DNA from: Carposina sasakii
Taxonomy: Eukaryota > Arthropoda > Insecta > Lepidoptera > Carposinidae
DNA length: 64,000 bases
NCBI GenBank assembly: GCA_014607495.2
Contig: CP053149.1
Coordinates: forward strand, 14,148,120 to 14,212,119
Reading direction: 5' to 3'
Shown here: piece after piece, positions 10,201 to 18,300 of the stretch
How positions within the stretch are numbered: position 1 is the first letter of the stretch
Layout: every line of letters starts with the position of its first letter
Made by a program: the position numbers and the translations under genes
Notes under the pieces: generated by a model
Database searches by the model: none
Told to the model about the DNA's origin: nothing
The model's input: the letters and a program-made list of their open reading frames with translations, nothing else

Positions 10201-10237
10201 ATGCATTTGTTAAACGCAAGATGCTAAGAATAGTCAT
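1098..10237 (-). CDS. GFM1: Mitochondrial elongation factor G (mEF-G1), 11 exons
   Basis: This GTPase moves tRNA and mRNA through the mitochondrial ribosome during elongation. Joining exons 10163-10237, 9741-9887, 9084-9403, 8122-8360, 5483-5862, 4375-4613, 3601-3762, 3033-3151, 2220-2432, 1649-1850 and 1098-1239 gives 2238 nt, or 745 aa, with all phases matching; the family is about 750 aa. A short basic N-terminus fits a mitochondrial presequence. The G domain shows the P-loop AHIDSGKT (about residues 49-56), RGITI (94-98), DTPGH (116-120) and NKLD (170-173). Domain II ([16 protein letters not shown]), domain III ([14 protein letters not shown]), domain IV ([22 protein letters not shown]) and domain V (GGIITGTEG) follow in order. 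The C-terminus is lysine-rich. The ATG at 10237 gives the presequence. Family assignment is essentially certain; GFM2 is less likely given the close match along the whole length. Confidence 0.96.
1405..1562. mobile_element. MITE with ~35-bp inverted ends (family B)
   Basis: Lies in GFM1 intron 10. The left end reads GGCTATCTTTTTTGACAGTT; the right end, reversed, reads GACTATCTTTTTAACAGTT, with more matching bases on both sides. A diverged piece of the same left end lies at 11268-11335. Superfamily and target duplication are not resolved. Confidence 0.7.
1649..1850 (-). CDS. GFM1: GFM1 exon 10 (domain V)
   Basis: Codes [17 protein letters not shown] through [10 protein letters not shown]. It includes [16 protein letters not shown] and the GTEGSEGW loop of domain V. 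Acceptor ATTCCAG, donor CTCAG|GTAGGT. Confidence 0.95.
1851..2219. other. GFM1 intron 9, nothing recognised
   Basis: AT-rich intron of 369 bases with standard ends. No repeat family or coding potential is seen. Confidence 0.6.
2220..2432 (-). CDS. GFM1: GFM1 exon 9 (domain IV)
   Basis: Codes [17 protein letters not shown] through AKGAIKE and includes the domain IV signature [18 protein letters not shown]. Acceptor TTTCCAG, donor GAAG|GTAAGT. Confidence 0.96.
2511..2812 (+). mobile_element. Non-LTR retrotransposon/SINE-like fragment
   Basis: Starts near CTAGCTGACCCGGCAAACG and runs to GTGACACGAGAATTTTATATATTAGA, a layout common among insect retroelement tails. It contains an A/T-rich middle and the block TCGGTCGAGCCGTTTCGGAG. 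It lies in GFM1 intron 8. The family is not certain and target duplications were not resolved. Confidence 0.55.
3033..3151 (-). CDS. GFM1: GFM1 exon 8 (domain IV start)
   Basis: Codes [21 protein letters not shown] onward to LDPEHNT. The [11 protein letters not shown] loop is conserved in mitochondrial EF-G1 and sits at the tip of domain IV. Donor ACTG|GTAAAT. Confidence 0.93.
3190..3362 (+). mobile_element. RTE-like LINE 3' tail (diverged)
   Basis: Carries a degraded form of the lepidopteran tail block: GAAGCCTACTTCCAGCAATG, then ACTGCAATTGGCTGATATG. Compare the better-kept copies at 3891-4010 and, reversed, 27279-27402. It lies in GFM1 intron 7. Confidence 0.6.
3601..3762 (-). CDS. GFM1: GFM1 exon 7 (domain III)
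   Basis: Codes [14 protein letters not shown] through GKPKVAFR with [18 protein letters not shown], a hallmark of EF-G domain III. Donor TTCAG|GTATGT. Confidence 0.96.
3797..3890 (+). mobile_element. Helitron 5'-end fragment (family C)
   Basis: Begins TCACTACATATTATAAAAC after an A, exactly as the complete 236-bp copy at 45235-45470, and carries the shared GATGCGGTTTTT block. It is cut off where the RTE-like tail begins. Confidence 0.7.
3891..4010 (+). mobile_element. RTE-like LINE 3' tail
   Basis: Reads CCCGTCTGCCCAGCGTGGTG through GGAGGCCTACCTCCAGCAGT and ends GCTGATGATGATAATGA. This is the usual 3' end of lepidopteran RTE-type LINEs with a trinucleotide tail (family knowledge). No ORF remains. 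Confidence 0.75.
4012..4098 (-). mobile_element. Half of a TTACGTAA-type MITE (family D)
   Basis: Matches the right end of the MITE at 47204-47394: AATACGAATTTGACAA, then GTACAATTTTCGCTATCGC and TTTTGCTAGTTAAGTAATAA. The other half is missing. It sits directly behind the RTE-like tail, so three elements abut here inside GFM1 intron 6. Confidence 0.7.
4375..4613 (-). CDS. GFM1: GFM1 exon 6 (domain II)
   Basis: Codes [17 protein letters not shown] through [11 protein letters not shown] and covers the end of domain II ([17 protein letters not shown]) and the linker to domain III. Acceptor TCTCTAG, donor GCTAG|GTAAGT. Confidence 0.96.
4778..4854 (+). pseudogene. tRNA-like sequence (pseudogene or SINE head)
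   Basis: The T arm is perfect (GTGAG, loop TTCAAAT, CTCAC). The D arm starts GCTCAGTTGGTTAGA and closes with GAGC but carries about four extra loop bases. The acceptor stem pairs ACCCGA with TTGGGT. The anticodon stem pairs poorly and position 33 is not T, so a working tRNA is unlikely. A T-run follows directly, as in an RNA polymerase III terminator. Just upstream, TCACCCGAGTTGATT resembles the reverse complement of the tRNA 3' end. It lies in GFM1 intron 5 on the opposite strand. Confidence 0.55.
4878..5098 (+). mobile_element. Helitron, ~221 bp (family A)
   Basis: Starts A|TCTATCTATATGG and ends GCGGGCGTCCACTAG|T, giving the Helitron hallmarks of a 5' TC, a 3' CTAG, and insertion between A and T. 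The inner block is shared with the reversed fragment at 474-718. Non-autonomous, no ORF. Confidence 0.75.
5126..5260 (+). repeat. Dispersed repeat with AAGGAGATCC core
   Basis: Contains AAATGGTGTAGCTAGAACTG and ACTAAGGAGATCC, then GTGACAAGTTGCTAG. Related pieces occur at 40470-40545 (AAATGGAGTAGCCAAAACTG) and 36160-36300 (ACCAAGGAGATCC, GTGACAAGTTGCTAG). Probably a SINE or LINE-derived family; not identified. Confidence 0.5.
5483..5862 (-). CDS. GFM1: GFM1 exon 5 (end of G domain, start of domain II)
   Basis: Codes [15 protein letters not shown] through FNARTGRK. It contains [19 protein letters not shown] (the G5 region) and the domain II start [20 protein letters not shown]. Donor AAG|GTGAAT, phase 0. 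Confidence 0.95.
6411..7218 (+). mobile_element. Helitron, 808 bp, with internal minisatellite (family E)
   Basis: Begins A|TCTATACTAATATTATAAAG and ends GCGGGCCACTAG|T, so both termini and the A/T insertion site are intact. After the conserved head it contains about five copies of a ~126-bp unit with the core TTTCCCGAAATTCCCACGGG, spaced 126, 129, 48, 128 and 112 bases apart. It has no coding capacity and must depend on a Rep-helicase elsewhere. Confidence 0.85.
6546..7125 (+). repeat. Tandem ~126-bp repeat inside the Helitron
   Basis: Units start near 6546, 6672, 6801 (with an extra partial unit at 6849), 6977 and 7089. Each contains GGATTTCCCGAAATTCCCACG-like text, then CCGCTATACATATGAAGCTG. 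The short imperfect palindrome TCCCG...CGGGA recurs in every unit. Confidence 0.85.
7259..7474 (-). mobile_element. Helitron, short reversed copy (family E)
   Basis: Read on the minus strand it begins A|TCTATACTAATATATTATT, has the (GTTT)n stretch and the AACTACTGGTCTGATTTGAA block, then CGTGGGCGGCTGCTAT. The final CTAG has decayed to CTAT. It lacks the tandem repeats of its neighbour, facing it only 40 bases away. Confidence 0.75.
7833..8098 (+). mobile_element. Retroelement-like repeat (family F), 3' part
   Basis: Shares AGTATAATACTAC, TCTCTTCCCGGGCATAC, AGAGGGACAAGAGGGTCTTG and TACCCCGTAAGG with the reversed copy at 28638-28895, and ends in a TATATGTATGTA run. The tail style fits a SINE or LINE 3' end. 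The matching 5' piece lies at 6216-6240, separated by 1.6 kb of inserted DNA. Confidence 0.65.
8122..8360 (-). CDS. GFM1: GFM1 exon 4 (rest of G domain, G' subdomain)
   Basis: Codes [15 protein letters not shown] through NVDEVLG. It includes [14 protein letters not shown], typical of the EF-G G' insert. Acceptor TTTCAG, donor TTAG|GTAAGG. Confidence 0.95.
8361..9083. other. GFM1 intron 3, nothing recognised
   Basis: A 723-base intron with normal GT-AG ends. Open stretches on the plus strand lack start context and homology. No named repeat was recognised. Confidence 0.55.
9084..9403 (-). CDS. GFM1: GFM1 exon 3 (G domain core)
   Basis: Codes [13 protein letters not shown] through LGANPER. It contains RGITI, DTPGH and NKLD, the switch I, switch II and guanine-specificity motifs. 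Donor GAGAG|GTAAGC, phase 2. Confidence 0.96.
9404..9740. other. GFM1 intron 2, GC-AG type
   Basis: On the minus strand this 337-base intron begins GCAAGT at 9740 and ends TTTCAG at 9404. No repeat was recognised inside. See the finding on its donor. Confidence 0.85.
9741..9887 (-). CDS. GFM1: GFM1 exon 2 (P-loop)
   Basis: Codes residues 26-74 with the P-loop AHIDSGKTT. The 3' end is ATGCATGAG|GCAAGT: the intron starts with GC rather than GT, in an otherwise perfect donor context. The next exon opens with VKGKD, so residue continuity with the family demands this junction. Confidence 0.93.
10163..10237 (-). CDS. GFM1: GFM1 exon 1 (start, presequence)
   Basis: Codes residues 1-25, starting MTILSILRL and ending LLSKE. 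It is basic and free of acidic residues until the last codon, as in a mitochondrial targeting peptide. It ends GAG|GTAAGT in phase 0. Confidence 0.88.
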
Positions 10238-10576
10238 TACGATGAATAACTGCTGTTACATTAGTTAACTTAAAACATACAATAATTTAATTTCCCCAAA
10301 AAGTGAGGTTATAATTTGCGCCCAGCGAATCACACAGGCAAAGACAGAGACGCTAACGATACGATCACACACAAGCGCACTGCACTACTCAGCAGGCAAG
10401 AGCAAACTGTCAGAAATTTAGTATACCGTAAACGAATATTAATCGTTTTCACAATACGAGTCACAGAACACTATATACTGGTACGAGTACGCTCGGGCCT
10501 AGTGGGCTCGGATGACCTCCGGAGCACGGGTAGTAAACAGAGAACAAAATCTATGGTCCTTACAAACTTAGAGCAA

Positions 10577-10790
10577 TTGATTACGTAAAAGTAATAGCAA
10601 AGCCGAAGCCGCGCGATCGTGATAATTGAGAGTGTGGGCGTGCGAGCAACGAGCACTCGGCGTCCTCCCGCGCCCCCCGTCCACGCACACACATACTCAA
10701 TTATCGCGATTGCGCGGCTTCGGCCCCCTGATTACGTAAAAGTAATAGCAAAGCCGAAGCAAAGCGATAGCGAAAATTGTACAAATTGTC
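10577..10790. mobile_element. MITE ends (family D) with 30-bp inverted arms
   Basis: Two direct copies of GATTACGTAAAAGTAATAGC begin near 10579 and 10730. Between them lies a near-palindrome: the arm 10601-10630 (CCGAAGCCGCGCGATCGTGA) pairs with 10696-10724. The second copy continues as GCGAAAATTGTACAA, as in the complete member at 47204-47394. It lies about 340-550 bases upstream of the GFM1 start codon. Confidence 0.7.
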
Positions 10791-11635
10791 GGGCGCTCGG
10801 TTGGCCCGGGCTCAGTCTGATTGTGGCATCCGTACTGTGCACACGTCTTAATTGTGAAAGTGGTCACACCTGAATCACATTTACTACTTGATTTTCACAA
10901 GCAAGGAAATGAAATGAAAACTTGGCTTTTATAATTATGGTTTAAGTTTAGTTATGTAGCCAAAGTATCTAACCACATATTTCGATGGATAGGTAAAATT
11001 TCGTTGTTTTAGTGTTTTATTTTCCTTGTACTTAAACCTAAACCTAATCTTAGTCAGGTCTATCTCTCTCTGGACAGGTGGGAATAAATTTACGTTTAGG
11101 TTTAAGTGTGACTGCCGGAATCGACCATATTGTCTTGGTTAAAATCTGATCACGCAATGGATTCTAAGTTTCATTCGTGTGACTTGAGGAGAAATTGATA
11201 TTGTGAGAGTGTACCAACCCAAAAGCATGATCAGTTTCTACTTCCAGCAGATCATATGATCAGCTCCCATATCGGCTATGTTTATTGACAGTTCATAGTT
11301 ATTATCATTGAAACTTAATAACTGGAAGTATAATGGAAACATAATCCCTTTTCTTTGATAACATACACACATACGTGTAACTTCCAGTTCAATATGTAGG
11401 TATCAATGAGTGATCATCACGAGGCAGAATGGACTAACCCCTTCATTGTTTCTGAAGTTATACTATACACCCTCACTCGACTCAAATCAACTATCTATAG
11501 GGCGGACCCTACAGAAAACTTCTTTAACTCGGAAGTTAAAATATCAGATTAAGAATTTTTCATATTTACCAACATCATTTCAATGCAATTTTGTATTTAG
11601 GTTATTAGAGGATAGGTCGTAAACTATTTTTATAC

Positions 11636-11688
11636 CCCATCACGCAATAAGCGACATCCACGCGGGCGGAGCCGCAGGCAACAGCTAG
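11636..11688 (+). mobile_element. Helitron 3'-end fragment
   Basis: Reads CACGCGGGCGGAGCCGCAGG and ends CAGCTAG|T, the GC-rich hairpin plus CTAG terminus of Helitrons. The 5' boundary was not located. Confidence 0.6.
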
Positions 11689-12129
11689 TGTAAATATAAA
11701 ATAATATAACGAGAGTTCTCATTCAAATAATAATTATAAAGTACGGAACCGACACGATTTTTACTTTCATATTGGTAGCTTTGACATCTGAATATAGCGT
11801 TATATGCCATAAACAATGATGTTTATTATTTTTATAATGGGCCGTTCATTTGGGCAAAGGTGTAAATCTATGAAGCCTAGTGATTTTTATAATTCAAATT
11901 TTTCGCATGATACTTGAAAAAATCCTGCGAAAGAAAGAGGCACTATTTGAATTAATAAAATGCATGAGAATTTCAATTGAAATGCATTAAATAAAATAAA
12001 TTTCATGCTTTGATCATAGACAACAAGTACAAGTAGATATAAGATGAAGTTAGTTTTTTTTTGTTGTGATGATGGTATTTCTGATTGAAGTTACAAAAAA
12101 TGTCAGTTTCGTTTTAATTCAAAAAGGAT

Positions 12130-12319
12130 ATGGCCGTGTTGGGGTCGTATGTGAGTGTAAATATGAACGGGCATAATAGTATTCACAGTCAGTTAACTAA
12201 ATCACTTGAAAGAATATTAGAAGATGCTTACTTAAGCGGTGAATTAAAATTAAGTGGACGCAAATTAAGAGAATTCCCGAAGCCAGTGAAGTTTGATTTG
12301 AGTGATACAGTTGTTGCTG
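12130..12319 (+). CDS. Lrch: Lrch exon 1 (start)
   Basis: Starts at ATG 12130 and codes [14 protein letters not shown] through [30 protein letters not shown] is the conserved cap before the first LRR. A second ATG at 12163 is a possible alternative. Donor GCTG|GTAAGT, phase 1. Confidence 0.93.
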
Positions 12320-15300
12320 GTAAGTCAAGTTTATAAATCTTTTTTTATACTATTTGCAGAGAATTTCTTAACATTATTATTAAAATATGTAGGGTTTATG
12401 TTATACTTTTATTCACAATGTAGTAAATATAGTTATCGACCTTGTTTGCATTAGTTGAGCGTGCCCGGTTTATAACGTCTATAAGCCAAAATCGATAACG
12501 CGGCGAGAAAGCACAGTTGCATTCCAGGAATTGTAAATAAACACTCCTTTCTGTGCTTTTCTTATAGTAAATACCGTATTTAAGGATGCCTAAGATGCAC
12601 ACAGATATCAATTATTCGGTGGACAAACAACTAGAGCTTCGCAATAGAATGAAGCAAAGACATAGCTAAGTGAGGGCGATATGATTCCTTGTCTTTCTGT
12701 GTGCCTTCGAGGTAACAATTTACCAATCTTTGTGTGTTAAGTTCTTATTCTATAACACTGAAGCCAGTTTCACATGAGCGCTGAACAGAGATTATTAATA
12801 ATAATAGTAGTACATATTAATAATAATAATATTTATTTATTAAGGTGTCGTAGGCCCTTAGGTCGTAGGTGGTTAGCAAACATAACAACTTATATCCTAT
12901 GTTAGTTTGCACGTTATGACTACATTTTAAAAAATCTCACTACTACAATCAATCATTATCAATTTATGACTGCTTCACCAATATTTTCCAGAACTGGTTT
13001 AGCATAGTCATCTGTTTGATTTTCTGTGAACATGCCAGAAGCTGAGCAATACCGAGGCAGCACCAACAGCATCCTAAATCCATTATTATACTTAAGACAG
13101 CCCATTACTGCTGTTTGAACACTCTGATACTGATCATACTGTTCTGTGTGTTCACAGTAACATTACTGCATGGTGAGCATGAGATATTTCAGTGCTATTT
13201 CATCCAGTCTGCTGCACTGGAATGTTTTTCTTTGGGTCCAAATGTGAAATAGTACTACCTTTTACCTAAGTCCTACATAATGGAGATTGCATACAATCAA
13301 CTGTATAATTGCTCGCTGCTTAGCCAACATGACACCAAGTTTTATATTCATTTATCAGAGGAACACATTAGGAGATTTATCCTTGTAACATTACAAGGTG
13401 TATTACACACCTTGTACATTAATTGAAACTGTAGGTAAATAACTTAATGATAAAGAATGATTAACACATACATACAATTAAAATTGTGTTTGCCAACATT
13501 AAGTACCTAGCTCTCTTCAGAAAGGGGATGGGGTGGTTCTATTCTGTTGCAACTTTGCCGGCATGTGCATTCAATAGCTACACTTCTAGTTCTAGTTTAA
13601 TTGAATCAGCAGTCTGCAGTTAGTTATAGCTTCATGCATCTAAAGCTTCACAAAAGAAGGCAAATGTTATTATATCTTTCATTTGGAAATTTCTGCTTTA
13701 TATTGATGATATTATAATGTATTATACCTAATTTCAAGAATACCTACATAAGAAAGAAAAACCTAATGAATTGGACCTGTCCAATGTTGAGTGTCCAAAT
13801 TTACTTCTATTCTAGTTAATTACTGAGTACTTACCTGTATAAAATATGATTTCTTATTGTACCAGATTTTCAGCCTCCTAGCCGAAGCCTACTATTACGA
13901 GAAATATAACCATATTTGTCTACAAAAGTTATGGAAAAAATACGAGATTAACATCTATTTGGTGACTTGTCTAAAACAAGCTTCTATTAACATAGACATT
14001 TTATTGCTGCGTTGGCGCCAACGCGATACTCCGAAACTGGTATTTGTAAATTGTTTCCACTTTGGATCTGTTTCTTTGTATTTCCGTAACCTATTCACAG
14101 TTTTCACTTTTGTTTAGAGCTGTTGGTTTGATGCGTTATTGTTGTTATATTCTTGTAACTAAACTGGACAATTAACTGTGATTCCTGAATACCAGACCTA
14201 TGTAGTATCATGAGCAGACGTAAATAATGCTTTAGGTATGTATGCTAAATCAAAATATAATCAATATGATTCTAACTAGATGCCTACTTTGTTTGTATTC
14301 GCGAAATTCTAAACCAATTAAATTAAATTTGCGTGAACGTATTGCTCTTTTTCACACAAAATATGAGAGGAAGGAGTGATAGGTACCTTTCCAGCGGCAG
14401 CAAGCTTGATTTAAAACTTAATCATTGAACTTCTTCATTCTAGGATAGTTAACACTTTTAAATCCTATCTGCCTATAGTTATCTTTCAAGTTTAATCAAC
14501 TAGATACACACCTACCTCATAGGCAAATGCATTCATTCGTCCATTCGTAGTTATCATAACATAAAAATCTCAAGTTGCTGCTGTAAACATTTTCAAGTGG
14601 GCCGATCTAGAGGCGTGCTATAACGATCTACCACCGAATTCCACGTAACTACTTGCAGACAAGTGGTTTATACGAGATCGTTGATCAGCTGTTACTGTCA
14701 TCAGCTTCATCTTCATTCATGTACTCGTAGGTATATTTAGTTATCAGAGGATTAGGTCGTTAATTATGTTAGGTAGTTGGTGTTCTGTAGGTTTGGACAC
14801 TGGTTCCATGTTTGTTGGTTTTATATCTTGGCGAAACTCTACTACCCCCATGTACCTACGTGGTACGTAGAACAAACTTTTTTTTATTTAGGCTTGAAAG
14901 AGTGAAGTTACAACAATGGTTTCAATTCAACTGATTTCGCACTTAAAAACAGGTGATGAGGACAAGAGCAACCTCGTGGGAATGAACTGTTGTCTATTAA
15001 AATGATCGCGGTTTGTTTATTATTATGTAATTAAAGCCTACCATTGTGTGATGTCATTATCAAGGTCTCACGAATTACGTGTTCAGTTAACTTGGTTATG
15101 CATGAACGAAAATGGATCAGATAAGCATTAATCTGAGTTAAAAAGGTGGTGAATACTAGGTACATAAAAGAGGCTCGAGAAATTTGCGCCTATACTCGTA
15201 TCTTTCTTTAGTAGTTAGTTCCTTCCCACACAAATACAAACATCAATTATACCTATATAACCCTATGTCAAAGCCACAGAGACCGCGTTCAAGTGAAGTG

Positions 15301-18300
15301 AGAGTAGTCATGGAATAAAATGATGAATACCAGCGTAATAATAAAATCAGCAGCAGTGCTGCTATTAAATGCATAAAACGATATATAACTAGTTGCGACA
15401 TCATCTTAACTACGCATTTTTAGCATTTTCGCTATAAAAAAAGTTTTCTACTAGTTATTGTAAACTCGATTAACATAATAATGCGGGTTTAGAAACTAAT
15501 TGGAGGCCTGTCATTTGAAATCGCTTAGTTTTCGAAAGTTGAATTTGCGCGCAGTTAATACGTGTGTGTAACCATTGAAAGTAGGGAAGGAATTATTCGA
15601 GATAACATCTGAAAATGTACTGAGAAATAGCCGCATAGCAGTTAGTTTAGTCTTGCGCTTGCCTAACAGAAATACTCGTATGAAACTATCAACCTTTATG
15701 AAAGAAGTTAGGTGTTAGGTACAAATGTTATTAGACAAATAACCTAAAAGTTATTGACAGGACAATTCTTATTAGGAATTTTAAAAAATAAATTCATAGT
15801 CCATACCAAGTTGGACTAGCGCTTGGGTTCAGCCAAACATGCAAAACCGGTCATCGAAAGAACCATTATTTTTCCATTCTACAATGAAATGGTTCAGACA
15901 ACACTTATTTAGGATATAAAATCTGCCATTGTTCATATCGGCGACAGGACAGGTGCATGCGTGCTCGGCAAACCGTGGCCACCTCCGGATGTGGAGGGAC
16001 GATAACATCGTATCGAGGGTATGACAATACAACTGCATACAGGACCAACTACAGGCTACGGCATGTCATGTAGAACCTATAGGAATACATCTCTATGGTT
16101 ACACTCTTAAGTAGCTATTAATCTCTTCTCAAACCTTTGATAGGATATGACCATGAATACTGACTACTGAGTAAAACATAGTATCCTCACAGTGAAGTCA
16201 TATACTGGTTGTTATCAGACAGACGGAACAGAACGCCATCAAAATACTAGTAATCCAAGAACTGAACCCGCGATGCTGTCGGCGTGGACGTTGTACTTCC
16301 GAAGTAAGTGGGCTGATTTGTTGTAAACAGTTTGGAATTAGTGAAGCTAACACAACACCTTATTTCTCTATCTAAATTATTATGATTTAAAGACAAGTGT
16401 ACTTAATAAGTTAGGTAGCTGTATTGGATAAATGTAGGAAAAATTTCGAACCTACAAAAGAATGATAACAGTATTTAAAATGAAAATACGAGTACCTAGT
16501 ACCTACTTAAACCTAAATCGAAAGCAAGACAGGAAACGTTACCCACATCACTTTAATAGAGCCCAAGTTCATTTTTATGTTGATAAACCCACAGGTTAAA
16601 CTGGTATTTCTGCGTGGGTGTGGGATAGGACTAAAAAAGTAAACCGACAGGATGAATGGGCTATCTTCACTAACTTTGACGTCCAGCGGCGTGAGGCTTT
16701 TTTATACATGTAATGTAGACACCCGTATTTTTATAACCAAGGTCTTAATATGGATGCAACCCTATTTTCCATCTGACCGCTTCGCTAGTCTGTGCTACTG
16801 ACGGCCATTTGACGTTAAAAAATCGACTCTTCATATTAATATTCATGTTCTTATTTTGGTTAATCACAGTATCGAATCGATTTGGCGACGTTCGATTATA
16901 ACAATGCAGAATTAATATGCTGGCGACGTTGATGCTTTGACCTGCGTAGCATGACGATGACTATACGACCGATTGTAGGAGTATCCAGTTGCTGTTCGTG
17001 TGTTGAAAGGTGTCCTTGTTTTCCGTCGGCTCGATTACACAGGATAGGCAGGCGTCGTAAAGAATTAGTATGCGGTCGGTGACGTACTTCCTCGGCCAAG
17101 TTGTCTGGTCGTGTTCTTTTGAATGTACATTGGTTGAGGCCATGTCTCTGGTTCACGATTAGTAAATTTGTGATTTGAAGATGCGATCCCACGCTAGTTT
17201 TAAAGAGGACAATGATAGCGTGGAAGCAAAATACAGTCATGTAAAAGTAGGATAAGAAGTTAATTAATTTGCAAGAAAAAAAGGCAAGTTTCTAAGGTTC
17301 GCGTGATAACTGATTGGTGTGAAGTGCATTCAATGGAGATGATTGCATTAGTTCTTCGTGTGAGTTGAGCTGAGCTCTAGATAGCGATCGGCTAATGGGT
17401 TTACCGTCCGTCTGCTGTGAACAGGGACGCTGTTCAGATTTATTGATCGTGTTTGTTTACACAGACTGTACACATGAGGACCTCGTGACTGGTGAAATCT
17501 TGCCTTTTCCTATATTTAATGTAATATTAATGTTACTATAAGATATTCTAATATTTGTATGGTTTAGGCTTCTATAGTTATATTATGATCGCCAGGGCTT
17601 GTTAACTATAACTACCCAGCCCATTAATTTTTTTTTAGTTTTTTCTTATTATTATTACAATTAATCACTAGTATAATAATAATTTTATTAAGTATTGATT
17701 TACTTAATAAACCACAATATTAGGAGATCGTTAAACCATAAGATATAATTATTATTGATCAATATTGATTTTCTTTCTTTATATGGGCTTTCGAAAAATG
17801 AATTTCAGAAAATATCGCAGTATCATTCAGATAGTGAGCCCTCTGTCCTTAGTCAGCCACCCCTCTTATCTCGCCCTTGCTTCAATGCATCAAGCATCGT
17901 CTGTGTGACCCACATTGGTAGGTGTGAACACTGTGAACTCGAATTCAGCTCTTTGACTAAGACTTTTCAATATGCCTTAATGTAAAACCTAGGTATGGTT
18001 CTAGTAAGTACTACTTCACCCCTCGGTAAGTATACCTATTATCTAGAAGCAAGTAAAATAATTATCCTCATATTTTCTTGCCGTTGTTGTTGGGTAAGTA
18101 TGGGTAGACATTACTTTATTAATGTAAAATAGTCTTAGGTTAGGTTATAACTTTGGTGATATATTGAGTACGTATGCCCAAATGTGAATTACCTAGGCCC
18201 TTGTAGGACCTATATATTTGTAAAAGATATACCTAACATCTTGGTATTTACTCTAATTACGTTGTCTGCCGCTTCGTATAAAGACTGGTTTGATCTTTTG

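Larger units (their letters stand above)
10238..12129. promoter_or_regulatory. Head-to-head region between GFM1 and Lrch
   Basis: The two start codons diverge across 1.9 kb, so both promoters should lie here. About 10300-10870 is GC-richer and contains MITE pieces with inverted arms. A family B MITE fragment sits near 11268-11335 and a Helitron 3' end at 11636-11688. No TATA box placed convincingly for either gene. Transcription start sites cannot be set from sequence alone, and an unseen 5' non-coding exon is possible. Confidence 0.5.

Noticed and set aside
10471..10873. Open frames on both strands in the GC-rich region between GFM1 and Lrch
   Set aside because: They run through MITE inverted arms; the frames on the two strands mirror each other.
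16896..17240. Minus-strand open frame of 114 codons
   Set aside because: Overlaps a second open frame on the same strand. I could not recognise a protein family; possibly an old repeat, but not supportable.
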